DNA of 64,000 nt. Origin: CAWIVJ01 sp963839525. GTDB lineage: Bacteria > Cyanobacteriota > Vampirovibrionia > Gastranaerophilales > Gastranaerophilaceae. The stretch is from assembly GCA_963839525.1 (NCBI GenBank), contig CAWIVJ010000013.1, positions 67,257 to 131,256 of the forward strand, read 5' to 3'. This document shows, piece after piece, positions 45,854-56,042 of the stretch. Position numbers and translations under genes: made by a program. Under the pieces are notes generated by a model, which saw nothing but the letters and a program-made list of their open reading frames with translations, was not told the DNA's origin and made no database searches. How positions within the stretch are numbered: position 1 is the first letter of the stretch; each line of letters begins with the position of its first letter.

Positions 45854-46891
45854 ATGAAAAATGACTTTAAGATAAGCCTGGGAAACAAAATTCGAATAAA
45901 ATCAGTTTTAGATATATTATTATTATTTTTAATACTCGGAACAATTTTAATCGCGGATTTAGCTCTTAAACTAGGAAGATATGATGTAATATTACTTTCT
46001 CTATTATTCATATTATATTTAATCCAATATGAAGTAACAAGAAAATGGATTAATAAATCAATAACCGAAAGTATTGAAAATCAAGTTTCAAGAACTTCAA
46101 AAACGACTCAAACCTTAACAGAACTTTCAAATAAAGAAAAAGAAGAAATTGAAAATTATATTAAATTGGTTAAAAATGCAATTGATACAACTAAGGAACT
46201 AACAGAGGCTTCAAAAAAAACAAAAGAAAATGCTGAAAGTGTTTCTAAAAAAGCTAATACTTCGCTCGATTTTTCGCAAAAAGAACAAGAATCCGTAAAA
46301 GCAAATATAGAAAAAATGCTGACCTTAAGGCAAAAAATTCAAATTATTGCGGAGTTAATTTTGGAATTATCAGAACATACTCAACAGATTGGCAACACAA
46401 TCGGAGTTATAGAAGATATTACAGAACAAACAAATATGCTTGCGCTAAATGCTGCTGTTGAAGCAGCTCGTGCGGGTGAAAACGGAAAAGGTTTTTCTGT
46501 AGTTGCCGGGGAAATCAGAAAACTTGCAGATGAATCCAAGCAAGCTACAACCAAAATAACATCGTTAATTCAAGACATTCAACACGCAACAAATTCAACT
46601 GTTATGGCAACAGAAGAAAGTTCAAAAGAAATAGAACATGGGGTAAAATTAGCAGATAATATTAATATAAATATTGAATCATTAATTAATCTTATCAGCG
46701 AATTAAAATCATCGGCTGAAGAAATTTATAATGATTCTGAAAATCAAACAAATTATTCAGAAAGTGTAAATTCCGTTGTATCAAATATTAATGACGGTTT
46801 ACAATCTTCTTTAAAAATTTTAGAAGAAAAAATTAAAAATATTAGTTTTTTAGAGGAACTTTCTTGCTCTTTTAAAGATAAAATTAATTAA
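45854..46891 (+). CDS. Methyl-accepting chemotaxis protein without a periplasmic sensor domain
   Basis: A 345-residue receptor. Two membrane helices lie close together (about 18-37 and 43-62) with only a few residues between, so no external ligand domain exists. A long coiled coil follows, with the signalling tip EDITEQTNMLALNAAVEAAR near 187-206, then GKGFSVVAGEIRKLADES. It may sense membrane state or a cytoplasmic cue, as proposed for surface sensing by WspA-type receptors. It is followed 12 bp later by the CheA-REC gene. Confidence 0.92.
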   Translation: MKNDFKISLGNKIRIKSVLDILLLFLILGTILIADLALKLGRYDVILLSLLFILYLIQYEVTRKWINKSITESIENQVSRTSKTTQTLTELSNKEKEEIENYIKLVKNAIDTTKELTEASKKTKENAESVSKKANTSLDFSQKEQESVKANIEKMLTLRQKIQIIAELILELSEHTQQIGNTIGVIEDITEQTNMLALNAAVEAARAGENGKGFSVVAGEIRKLADESKQATTKITSLIQDIQHATNSTVMATEESSKEIEHGVKLADNININIESLINLISELKSSAEEIYNDSENQTNYSESVNSVVSNINDGLQSSLKILEEKIKNISFLEELSCSFKDKIN

Positions 46892-46903
46892 TGGGATTTA
46901 TGA

Positions 46904-49900
46904 ATGGAGTTTTCAGAAGAAATAACCGATGAAATATTTAAAATATTTCAAGTAGAATCAGAAGAAATTATTTCAAAAATGAATAATAATCTTTTAAATT
47001 TGGAAAAAAATCCAAAAAATAAAGATTTAATTATTATGCTATTCAGGGACGCACACTCTCTAAAAGGTGCTTCCAGAATGATAGGCTTTAATAATGTTCA
47101 AACAATTGCCCATAAAATAGAAGATGTGTTGGGACTTGCTAAAGACAACAAAATTTTATTAAATTCAAAAATTGTAGATATTTTATATAAAACAGTAGAT
47201 TTTTTATCAGAATTAATTCAAAAATCTCTCATAAAAAAACAAGAAATATACAGTGAAAAGATTTCCAAGCGGCTTTCTATTCTTGATAATATAAAAGATT
47301 ATGCGGAAAATGTTAATCAAAATATTGATAAAAATGATTTTGACATAGAATTATTTACTCAAAATATTGATAGAATTAATATTTTTCTTCCTGAAAGCCT
47401 TTCTATTTTAATGAACATAGAAAGCGGAACAGGTGGAAATTTAATCCCAAATTTAATTTCAGTAATCAAAAATTTATACGATATTTTTCAAAAAGTGGGA
47501 TCATTTAATATAAAAAACCGGCTTGAAGATATAATCGTAAAATTAGATTTTACAAGCAAAGCTTCTAATAATTTAACAACAATAGAAATAGAGGAAATCC
47601 ATAAAAATCTAAATACCATAATTAGTGAACTCGCTTCTCTTTGCGAATTACATAACTTTGATTTAATCGACTATTATGGAATTGCTTTTGAAAAAACATC
47701 TAAAATACCACCGAAAATTCCTAATAAAAATACAGAACAAAATCTTGAAGTAATTCAACCGGAAGTAACGATAGAAATACCTTCAAAGGAAGAAGTTTCA
47801 GAAGATATTTTCTTAGATTTAAATCTTATTAAAAATAAAATATCCGATCTTTTACAAAATACCTCCTCTATAACAGAAATTAAAGATTTGTTGATAAACT
47901 ATGAAAAAAAATGCACAAACAACAATGTAAAAAATATTTTGCAAAAAATTAAAGAATTACTCGATTTTGCAAGCAAAAATGAAGTTCTGTTTAATGAAGA
48001 AATAATTTCTGCTTTAAGAGAAAGTATTGAACATTGTGATAATGTGACAAAAAACGAAGCTGAAATTACCGATAATGAATTAATATTTCAAAGATTGGAA
48101 ATTATACAACAAATATTAAACTTTAATAAAGAAAAAAATGAAATAGGGAATTTTATTTCTCCAAGTAAAAGTAAAGAAAAAGTAATAACGGATTTTTCAG
48201 AAGTATTTAATACGGGTCCAATAAAAACCCTTCGAATTGATTCTTTAAAACTAGATTTATTAATTAATCAAATTAATGAATTAACAGTTACAAAAATAAA
48301 AACAAAAAAACATTTATTTGAATTGAATATAATAAATGAAGAAGTTAAAGAATGGCAAAAAAATTTAACAAAATTATTGAATTATCTGAAACATTATGAC
48401 AAGAAATATACGCAATCAGAATTAAATAACAATTATACTCCTTTTTTTACAAAACAGCTTTTAAATCTATTCACCGATAATAATAAAAAAGTCCAGAAAA
48501 TATCTTCTGATATTACAAATTTGTATAGAACTATTCAGGAAGATAACATGAAAATGAACTTAACTGTTGATAATCTGAATAACATGGTAAAAAATATGCG
48601 GATTTTACCTCTGGCAACAGTTTTTCATCTTTTCGGCAGAATGGTAAGGGATATAGCACAGGAAAAAAATAAAGAAATTGATTTTGAAATAATCGGAAGT
48701 GAAACAAGTGCAGATAAGAAAATTATAGAAGAAATAAAAGCACCCTTAATACACATTATAAGAAATGCTATAGACCATGGAATAGAAACACCGGAAGAAA
48801 GAGTTGCTATCGGTAAAAATCCAACCGGAAAAATAATTCTTTCCGCAAAACAAGATAATAATAAGGTTATAATAGAAATAAAAGACGATGGAAGGGGTAT
48901 TAATTTAGCAAAAATAAAAGAAAAAGCACTTAAAAAAGGATTTTTAACTCAAGAAGAGATAAATTCTATGAGCGATGAACAAATAACAAATGTTATTTTT
49001 GCTCCGGGATTTTCAACAGGAGATGAAATTACAAACATATCCGGTCGTGGAATTGGTTTAGATGTTGTTCAATCAAAAATTTCTCAGCTTAACGGTAAAG
49101 TAAAAATTATTTCTGAAATTAACAAAGGATGCTGTGTTCAAATAGAACTTCCTACAACAATGTCTATAATTAAAGTTTTTCTTGTTAAATCTTCAAATCA
49201 AACTTTTGCAATCCCTATGGAAGCAATAAATACTGTTTTAAGAAAAAAAGAAGATGAAATAATTTCAAAAAATAACAGAAAATCTATTATTTTTGAGAAT
49301 GAAACTATTCCTTTAATTGATTTAGCAAGTATTCTAAATCTACCTAAAATTTTTAGCGACAAAGATAAAAAAACTATTTTAATTATAGAAAGTGATAATA
49401 AAATTATGTCTGTCAGTGTTGATGAGTTAATGGGCGAACAGGAAGTTTTGCTTAAAAAACTCTCTGCCCCATTTTATAAATTAAAGAAAATTTCAGGTAT
49501 AACAACCCTTATTTCCGGAGATATTTGCTTAATCCTAAACATTTCTGAAATAATAAATTCTCCAGATTATTTAAAAACGTCTGAATTAACAATGAAAACA
49601 ACTTTAAATAATAGTGATTTTAAAATACTGCTTGTAGATGATTCAGCAACGACAAGGACCTTAGAAAAAAACATTTTAACAAAAGCCGGTTACAACATAG
49701 AACTTGCAGAAAATCCTATTGAAGCGTTTGAAAAAATGAAAAATAATCCATTTGATCTTATTATAAGTGACATAGAAATGCCTGAAATGAATGGAATTGA
49801 ATTTCTTGAAAAACTTAAAACAAATGAAATGTTCTCTGATATTCCTGTTATAATTCTTAGTTCGCTAAATGAAGAATACAAAAAACTTGCAATAGATTTA

Positions 49901-49987
49901 GGCGCCAAAAAATACATTGTAAAAAGCGAATTTAACCAAAATGAACTCCAAGATGCTATTATTAAAATTCTTGCCGAAAGAACCTAA
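46904..49987 (+). CDS. CheA-type hybrid histidine kinase (Hpt - P3 - HATPase - CheW - REC)
   Basis: A 1027-residue kinase. The N-terminal Hpt domain has the phospho-histidine in RDAHSLKGASRMIG near residue 50. A long variable region (about 110-430) with a weak second helical bundle follows, then the P3 dimerisation domain, a CheA ATPase (IIRNAIDHGIE near 618; DDGRGI; GRGIGLDVV), a CheW-like P5 domain (about 750-890) and a C-terminal receiver (905-1027; LIISDIEMPEMNG). The fused receiver is the WspE/FrzE plan. It likely phosphorylates the REC-GGDEF protein encoded divergently. Confidence 0.93.
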   Translation: MEFSEEITDEIFKIFQVESEEIISKMNNNLLNLEKNPKNKDLIIMLFRDAHSLKGASRMIGFNNVQTIAHKIEDVLGLAKDNKILLNSKIVDILYKTVDFLSELIQKSLIKKQEIYSEKISKRLSILDNIKDYAENVNQNIDKNDFDIELFTQNIDRINIFLPESLSILMNIESGTGGNLIPNLISVIKNLYDIFQKVGSFNIKNRLEDIIVKLDFTSKASNNLTTIEIEEIHKNLNTIISELASLCELHNFDLIDYYGIAFEKTSKIPPKIPNKNTEQNLEVIQPEVTIEIPSKEEVSEDIFLDLNLIKNKISDLLQNTSSITEIKDLLINYEKKCTNNNVKNILQKIKELLDFASKNEVLFNEEIISALRESIEHCDNVTKNEAEITDNELIFQRLEIIQQILNFNKEKNEIGNFISPSKSKEKVITDFSEVFNTGPIKTLRIDSLKLDLLINQINELTVTKIKTKKHLFELNIINEEVKEWQKNLTKLLNYLKHYDKKYTQSELNNNYTPFFTKQLLNLFTDNNKKVQKISSDITNLYRTIQEDNMKMNLTVDNLNNMVKNMRILPLATVFHLFGRMVRDIAQEKNKEIDFEIIGSETSADKKIIEEIKAPLIHIIRNAIDHGIETPEERVAIGKNPTGKIILSAKQDNNKVIIEIKDDGRGINLAKIKEKALKKGFLTQEEINSMSDEQITNVIFAPGFSTGDEITNISGRGIGLDVVQSKISQLNGKVKIISEINKGCCVQIELPTTMSIIKVFLVKSSNQTFAIPMEAINTVLRKKEDEIISKNNRKSIIFENETIPLIDLASILNLPKIFSDKDKKTILIIESDNKIMSVSVDELMGEQEVLLKKLSAPFYKLKKISGITTLISGDICLILNISEIINSPDYLKTSELTMKTTLNNSDFKILLVDDSATTRTLEKNILTKAGYNIELAENPIEAFEKMKNNPFDLIISDIEMPEMNGIEFLEKLKTNEMFSDIPVIILSSLNEEYKKLAIDLGAKKYIVKSEFNQNELQDAIIKILAERT

Positions 49988-49990
49988 TTG

Positions 49991-50566
49991 CTAGTCAACT
50001 AACATACTATTATAAATATCAATTGTTGACTGATAAATTTTCAAACCTCTTACCACAAGACTTTTTATTATTTCTTTGTAGCAAAGAAAAAGAGCTTTGT
50101 TAAATCCGTTTTCTTCTTTTAAAAACATTAAAACTTTATCTCTAAAGTCTAAGTCCCTTGTATTAGGCTCGATTTTGTCTGCAAGAAAAACAATTTTTTC
50201 AAAATCGCTCATATCAAGCTTGCCTAAAGTGTGCCAACGAATTGCGGATAAAATTTCGTTATCTTCAATCCCAAATTCTGTTTTCGCTAAATATGCACTT
50301 ACAGGGGCATGTATTAATTTTGTATTTGCAAGTTCTTTCTCATCAAGATTAAGATTTTGGGCTATTTCAACCATTTTCTCTTTATCCAAACATTTTGCAC
50401 AATCATGCAAAAGCCCAGCTATATAAGCCTTTTTAGTGTCCAAATTAAATTGTTCTGCTAACTCTGCTGCGCATTGAGCACATCCGAGCGAATGCAGTAA
50501 TCGCTGTTCATCTAAATTTCCTTTAAGCCAAAACATGGCTTTTTCATTCGTCTTTGTACAATTCAT
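49991..50566 (-). CDS. yqeK: YqeK-type HD-domain nucleotidase (Ap4A hydrolase family)
   Basis: A 191-residue HD-domain phosphohydrolase. The metal motif GLLHDCAKCLDKEKMV and H...RWHTLGKLDMSDFEKIVFLA DK region identify YqeK, a symmetrical diadenosine tetraphosphate hydrolase. It overlaps nadD by 23 bp, the same coupling seen in many Gram-positive and cyanobacterial genomes. It converges on the CheA gene with only 3 bp between stops. Confidence 0.9.
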   Translation of the reverse strand: MNCTKTNEKAMFWLKGNLDEQRLLHSLGCAQCAAELAEQFNLDTKKAYIAGLLHDCAKCLDKEKMVEIAQNLNLDEKELANTKLIHAPVSAYLAKTEFGIEDNEILSAIRWHTLGKLDMSDFEKIVFLADKIEPNTRDLDFRDKVLMFLKEENGFNKALFLCYKEIIKSLVVRGLKIYQSTIDIYNSMLVD

Positions 50567-51137
50567 TTTCTATCATATACTCCAAAACCGCTGGTGGAAC
50601 TAAACCACTTACCGATTGTCCTTGTGCTAACTTTTCTCTTACCATTGAAGAAGAAATATCTATTGATTTCATTTGGGCCATACTATATTTATAACCTTTA
50701 TAATGTAATAATGCAAGTCTGTCCTTGTCAACTTCATTTTCCCTCGGAAAAACCAAAAAATGTACTAATTCTTTTAGCTTATCAGCTTCAAACCATTCAG
50801 TTATCTCCCTGAAAGCATCAAACCCTATTATAAATCCTATTTTGCCTTCAATTTTGTATCTTTTGTATAATGCCTCAATTGTATAGTAAGTATAAGAAAA
50901 TCTTTCATTTTGAAATTCAATATTGCTTATACCGAAGAAACTCTCACCTGCAACTGCAAGCTTAACCATCTGAAAACGGTGATTAGACATTTCATCATCA
51001 TAATCTTTATGCGGCGGTTTATAAGCAGGGATAAATAATATTGTATCATAATCATAAGTATCTTTTACATAGTTCGCCATAGCCAAATGAGCATTATGTA
51101 TAGGATTAAATGTGCCTTGAAATACACATAATTTCAT
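50544..51137 (-). CDS. nadD: Nicotinate-nucleotide adenylyltransferase NadD
   Basis: A 197-residue nucleotidyltransferase of NAD synthesis that adenylates nicotinate mononucleotide. It begins CVFQGTFNPIHNAHLAMANY, with the (H/T)xGH-type HNAH site, has FIPAYKPPHKDY, and ends with the ISSSMVREKLAQG region typical of the family's ISSTxIR motif. Full length. It is co-transcribed with yqeK downstream and follows the uridine-kinase-like gene by 34 bp. Confidence 0.95.
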   Translation of the reverse strand: MKLCVFQGTFNPIHNAHLAMANYVKDTYDYDTILFIPAYKPPHKDYDDEMSNHRFQMVKLAVAGESFFGISNIEFQNERFSYTYYTIEALYKRYKIEGKIGFIIGFDAFREITEWFEADKLKELVHFLVFPRENEVDKDRLALLHYKGYKYSMAQMKSIDISSSMVREKLAQGQSVSGLVPPAVLEYMIENELYKDE

Positions 51138-51171
51138 TTTTTTTACTCTCCTACTAACTTGCTAATAATAA

Positions 51172-52035
51172 TTATATAGCAAAATTATAATAATTGGAAA
51201 CTTTTAATTCAAAAAGAGAAGAAATAAAATCACAATACTTTTTCCGTGATTTTTCACCGCTTAAAATTATATCTGCACTTTTTGCACAAGGATGAACATA
51301 AATTCGAGCTTTTTGAAATGCATTCTCAAATACTTCATACGCGGCATCACCTAAATTTCTTTGTTTTGCCCGCTCAAAAAACCTCTCTTTTTGAACTGAT
51401 TTATCAACATCTACATAGATTTTAAAATCAAAAATATCAGAAATTTCTTCATTAAGCGCATAAATTCCTTCTGCAATTATTATTGGCGAAGGTTTTGCAA
51501 GTTTATAAGAATCAAATCTCTTAGCAGTTCCCGACATGTCGTATTTTGGCAAGAAAACTTCTTGATTGTTTAGAAGCATTTGTATGTGTTCTTTCATTAA
51601 TTTTAATTCTATTGCCTGAGGGGTATCCAAATCATAATTCCTTGTAAATTCAGCAAAAGAACCTGCAAGCTTAACTTCTTTTGAACGGTCGTAATAATAA
51701 TCGTCCGTATTAATTCTTGTTACGCTGTTTTTCAAATTTTTTGTAAACTTTCTAACAGTCTTAATAGAATCCAGGACTATTGTTGACTTTCCGCTGGCAG
51801 TTTCTCCGCAAAATCCTATAGAAACAGGTCGAGAAACCATGCCGGACAAAAATACAGCTATTTTTTTAACAACATCCGGAGAAATTTTTATAAAAATAGA
51901 ATCTGCAGAATTTAGTTCTTTTAAAAACAAGTCATTTAAAGCTTTTTCTAACTTTTGAAAACGAGACTGATAAATTGGGTTAGAAACGCAATTTAGTTTA
52001 ATATTTTCTACATTAACTTCAGCAATATTTACCAC
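51172..52035 (-). CDS. Uridine kinase / phosphoribulokinase-family P-loop kinase
   Basis: A 287-residue kinase. The P-loop GETASGKSTIVLDS is near residue 78, the lid/substrate region INTDDYYYDRS follows, then DLDTPQAIELKLMKEHIQML and IIIAEGIYAL, all typical of uridine kinase-like enzymes. An N-terminal stretch of about 70 residues precedes the kinase fold. It probably phosphorylates a nucleoside or a sugar; true uridine kinases are shorter, so the substrate is uncertain. Confidence 0.82.
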   Translation of the reverse strand: MVNIAEVNVENIKLNCVSNPIYQSRFQKLEKALNDLFLKELNSADSIFIKISPDVVKKIAVFLSGMVSRPVSIGFCGETASGKSTIVLDSIKTVRKFTKNLKNSVTRINTDDYYYDRSKEVKLAGSFAEFTRNYDLDTPQAIELKLMKEHIQMLLNNQEVFLPKYDMSGTAKRFDSYKLAKPSPIIIAEGIYALNEEISDIFDFKIYVDVDKSVQKERFFERAKQRNLGDAAYEVFENAFQKARIYVHPCAKSADIILSGEKSRKKYCDFISSLFELKVSNYYNFAI

Positions 52036-52154
52036 TTTAAGTCCTTGTTAGATTGTAAAAATATTTATTTCCTACATTAAAACCGGAAAAAAACTTTTTT
52101 TGCTAAAAAATCACCTTTTCTTGACAATTCTTTACGTAAAATAACTAGTTATTA

Positions 52155-52389
52155 TTACCTAAACGACCTGATAGCAACAAGAATTTTCGCAGCTACCCTG
52201 TGAGGCTGTATTGCCTCTTTTACAAGGTTTGAGATATTTTTGGTTCTGAATATTATTGTTGAGCCAAAATCTTCAGAACAGGATGTCATTATATCTTTTA
52301 AGTTTTCAATGTTTTCAAAAGTATTCTTTTCTGTTAAGGTTCTTTTGATTACATAAAATATTTGGTTGTGGAATAAAAGATACCTTCAT
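52155..52389 (-). pseudogene. Deletion remnant of the AAA+-derived array family
   Basis: The start (MKVSFIPQPNILCNQKNLNR) equals that of the full-length units at 53578 and 54766, then joins, with a frame change, to the C-terminal part NTFENIENLKDIMTSCSEDF...FRTKNISNLVKEAIQPHRVA and a stop at 52155. That C-terminus matches the gene at 57399 (both end AAKILVAIRSF) rather than the tandem units, so this remnant is a hybrid formed by deletion or recombination between copies. It cannot encode a whole domain. Confidence 0.8.
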
Positions 52390-52478
52390 TTTACCTGCGC
52401 TTTCACACTTTACTTTTCATTCATATTAAAACAAAATGACTTTAATTATTGCTAGCAAGTTATCTCTATCAATAGGAA

Positions 52479-53578
52479 TTAATTTGCATTCTCTTTTACT
52501 CCTTGCTGTTTATTTTTGTTTTTTATTAGATAAATCGCTCCTGCAACAGCTGCACCTATAGCAACTAATATTGCTGTTACTTTAAAAGCTTTTGAAAACT
52601 TGGAAGCTTTTTCTATTCCTTCTGATATATTTTCTCCTTTTTTAGGTATATCGGCTTCTATATCAGAATTTTTAGGAACATTCAAATCAGGTGTTTCTTT
52701 ATTTTTTACTTTTGGCTCTTCTACTTTTTCAGGTTCTTTTTCAATATTTTTGGGTTGAGTTTTTTTAAGATCTTCTATTTTAAAAACTGTTGTTTTAGTA
52801 GTTTTTTGAGGACGCATGCTGGAATTTTTAATGCCGAGATTTTCCCAAAAGTTGTTATATAAATCAAATGCTTCTTGTTTAATCAGAACTATGATTTTAG
52901 CACCAACCCTGTGAGGCTGTACCGTTTCTTTTACAAGCTTTGAGATATCTTTGGTTCTGAATATTATTGTTGAGCCAAAATCTCTTGCAGCAACGGTTCA
53001 TTATATCTTTTAAACTGGCTATATTTCAGGTGTGTTTTTTCCTTCCGTTATTAAATTCTCAAAATCTTCTGCATATATTAAAGTTCTTCTTCCTGTTTTG
53101 TTAAATTCATCTTTTGCTTTTTTAGAGTATTCATGTGCCTTAATCCATGCATTAAAGATTCATTATTTTCACCTGCAACTTTTACAAAATTAGTATCTGA
53201 GTCTTTGACTGCGGTCTCACCCGCCCAGTCAATCAAATCCTTTGACACATTGTCGTCTGCATAAATAAGCATAACACAATTAGGCATTTCCACTTCCGGT
53301 TTCTTTAATCCTTTATTTATTACAAAACGGTCTAAAAGGTCAAATTGCAAGCGGTATTTAATTTTATGAATTTCTTCGGCAGCATCGATTAGAGACTGGT
53401 TTTTAGTTTGTTTGATATATTTCATTCTTAAGTCTTCGCCGTCTTCTTCAGAACTTTTAAATGAAACTGTTAAACTGTCTTTATTTGTATCTCTAAAAGT
53501 CCTTGTAAAAGAACTCTTTCTGTTAAGGTTATTTTGATTACATAAAATATTTGGTTGTGGAATAAAAGATACCTTCAT
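52479..53578 (-). pseudogene. Array unit 1: P-loop-less AAA+-like protein with C-terminal membrane helix, frameshifted
   Basis: Start MKVSFIPQPNILCNQNNLNR; residues 36-41 read LTVSFK (the ISFKA-type motif). The fold can be aligned with the AAA+ gene at 56043-57379: EVEMPNCVMLIYADDNVSKD stands where that protein has KIPGSFLFFGPTGNGKS, so the Walker A is gone. Walker B is replaced by LIYAEDF. After FRTKDISKLV, a Glu/Lys/Pro-rich linker leads to one membrane helix (AFKVTAILVAIGAAVAGAIY) and a basic tail. Shifts near 53100 and 52990 break the frame relative to unit 2. Confidence 0.7.
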
Positions 53579-53667
53579 TTTACCTACACTTTCACACTTT
53601 ACTTTTCATTCATATTAAAACAAAATGACTTTAATTATTGCTAGCAAGTTATCTCTATCAATAGGAA

Positions 53668-54766
53668 TTAATTTGCATTCTCTTTTACTCCTTGCTGTTT
53701 ATTTTTGTTTTTTATTAGATAAATCGCTCCTGCAACAGCTGCACCTATAGCAACTAATATTGCTGTTACTTTAAAAGCTTTTGAGAACTTGGAAGCTTTT
53801 TCTATTCCTTCTGATATATTTTCTCCTTTTTTAGGTATATCGGCTTCTATATCAGAATTTTTAGGAACATTCAAATCAGGTGTTTCTTTATTTTTTACTT
53901 TTGGCTCTTCTACTTTTTCAGGTTCTTTTTCAATATTTTTGGGTTGAGTTTTTTTAAGATCTTCTATTTTAAAAACTGTTGTTTTAGTAGTTTTTTGAGG
54001 ACGCATGCTGGAATTTTTAATGCCGAGATTTTCCCAAAAGTTGTTATATAAATCAAATGCTTCTTGTTTAATCAGAACTATGATTTTAGCACCAACCCTG
54101 TGAGGCTGTACCGTTTCTTTTACAAGTTTTGAGATATCTTTGGTTCTGAATATTATTGTTGAGCCAAAATCTTCAGAACAGGATGTCATTATATCTTTTA
54201 AACTGGCAATATTTTCAAAAGTATTTTTTCCTTCAGTTATTAATCTTTCAAAATCTTCTGCATATATTAAAGTTCTTCTTCCTGTTTTGTTAAAAATATC
54301 TTTTGCTTCATTAAGAAGTTTTCCACAGCCCCCGTTGTAATACTGATTCATTATTTTCACCTGCAACTTTTACAAAATTAGTATCTGAGTCTTTGACTGC
54401 GGTCTCACCCGCCCAGTCAATCAAATCCTTTGACACATTGTCGTCTGCATAAATAAGCATAACACAATTAGGCATTTCCACTTCCGGTTTCTTTAATCCT
54501 TTATTTATTACAAAACGGTCTAAAAGGTCAAATTGCAAGCGGTATTTAATTTTATGAATTTCTTCGGCAGCATCGATTAGAGACTGGTTTTTAGTTTGTT
54601 TGATATATTTCATTCTTAAGTCTTCGCCGTCTTCTTCAGAACTTTTAAATGAAACTGTTAAACTGTCTTTATTTGTATCTCTAAAAGTCCTTGTAAAAGA
54701 ACTCTTTCTGTTAAGGTTATTTTGATTACATAAAATATTTGGTTGTGGAATAAAAGATACCTTCAT
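53668..54766 (-). pseudogene. Array unit 2: near-identical copy of unit 1, one frameshift
   Basis: Almost identical to unit 1 at a distance of 1,190 bp. It consists of two overlapping frames, 54311-54766 (ending GENNESVLQRGLW) and 53668-54366 (starting near NQYYNGGCGKLLNEAKDIFN); one shift near 54340 would join them into a protein of about 365 residues. The second frame is complete through RTLIYAEDFERLITEGKNTF, STIIFRTKDISKLVKE, the linker and the terminal membrane helix. It is the least damaged copy and the best guide to the family's full length. Confidence 0.7.
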
Positions 54767-54855
54767 TTTACCTACACTTTCACACTTTACTTTTCATTCA
54801 TATTAAAACAAAATGACTTTAATTATTGCTAGCAAGTTATCTCTATCAATAGGAA

Positions 54856-55954
54856 TTAATTTGCATTCTCTTTTACTCCTTGCTGTTTATTTTTGTTTTT
54901 TATTAGATAAATCGCTCCTGCAACAGCTGCACCTATAGCAACTAATATTGCTGTTACTTTAAAAGCTTTTGAAAACTTGGAAGCTTTTTCTATTCCTTCT
55001 GATATATTTTCTCCTTTTTTAGGTATATCGGCTTCTATATCAGAATTTTTAGGAACATTAAAATCAGGTGTTTCTTTATTTTTTACTTTTGGCTTTTCTA
55101 CCTTTTTAGGTTCTTTTTCAATATTTTTGGGTTGAGTTTTTTTAAAAATCTTCTATTTTAAAAACTGTTGTTTTAGTAGTTTTTTGAGGGCGCATGCTTT
55201 GAAAAGCAGTTTTTTTATTTGATTACTAAATAATTATTATACAAATTGAAAGAGTCTTGTCCGATAGGGTACGTATAATTTTAGAATTCAACTCTATAAT
55301 TCCTAGTTGCATCAGGAATAAGCTTCTAAAGGTATTTTTAGTTCTAAAAATTATTGTTGCACTATAACCCAAAGTATGATCTGCACAAGAATGCCATTAT
55401 ACTATGCAAACCAGTATTTTCATAGAAAGTATTATTTCCTTAATGTTTATTATTCTATCAAAACCTTCTACATATATTAAGGTTCTTTTTTTAGTTTATT
55501 GCAAAATTATTTTTTGCTTCTTTGAGTGTTTTATACAATCCTCGTACTAAAGCTTCATTATTTTTATCTTCATTCTAGCTATTTTGACAAAATTAACATC
55601 GATTTTGAGCATTTTCACTCACCCAATCAATTAAATTTCTTGATACATCCATCTTGATCAATCAGCATCATACAGTTTGGTACATGCATTTCGTCTCTTT
55701 TATCTACTTTATTCATTTGCAATACGGCTCTATAAGATCGGTTTGCAAGCGGTCTTTTAATTTTTTCAACAGCTTCTTTTGCCACAACTAAGATGATTAT
55801 CACTTGATTCATAATTTATCAGAAACTACGCCTCACCAGAATTAAATGAAACTGTTAAATTGTCTTTATATGGACCTCTAAAAGTCATTTAAAAGAACTC
55901 TTATTCAAAGAGTCTGATTACATAAGATAATGGCGCGACTAAAGATACTTTCAT
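54856..55954 (-). pseudogene. Array unit 3: decayed copy with a fresh C-terminal end
   Basis: The first 330 bp (54856-55190, the C-terminal end of the product) are nearly identical to units 1 and 2, apart from an extra base near 55143. Beyond 55197 the match drops sharply: RTLIYVEGFDRIIN and MPNCMMLIDQDG can still be read, and the N-terminal MKVSLVAPLSYVI is followed by stops. The sharp change in identity suggests gene conversion or a duplication border at 55197. Not functional. Confidence 0.75.
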
Positions 55955-56042
55955 TTTACCTACACTTTCACACTTTACTTTTCATTCATATTAAAACAAA
56001 AATGTTTAATTTATTGCTAGCCCTGTTGGGCTATATTAATAA

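Larger units (their letters stand above)
52390..55200. repeat. Tandem repeat with ~1.19-kb period
   Basis: The marker TTTAATTATTGCTAGCAAGTT occurs starting at 52441, 53631 and 54818, giving periods of 1,190 and 1,187 bp. Each period holds one array gene plus an 88-bp spacer that carries the promoter side of the next gene. Differences between units 1 and 2 are few, so the duplication is recent. The third copy matches only up to 55197. Confidence 0.9.

Noticed and set aside
52390..55200. Regular repeat spacing that might suggest a CRISPR array
   Set aside because: The period is ~1.19 kb and the repeats are coding; there are no short repeats with unique spacers and no cas genes.
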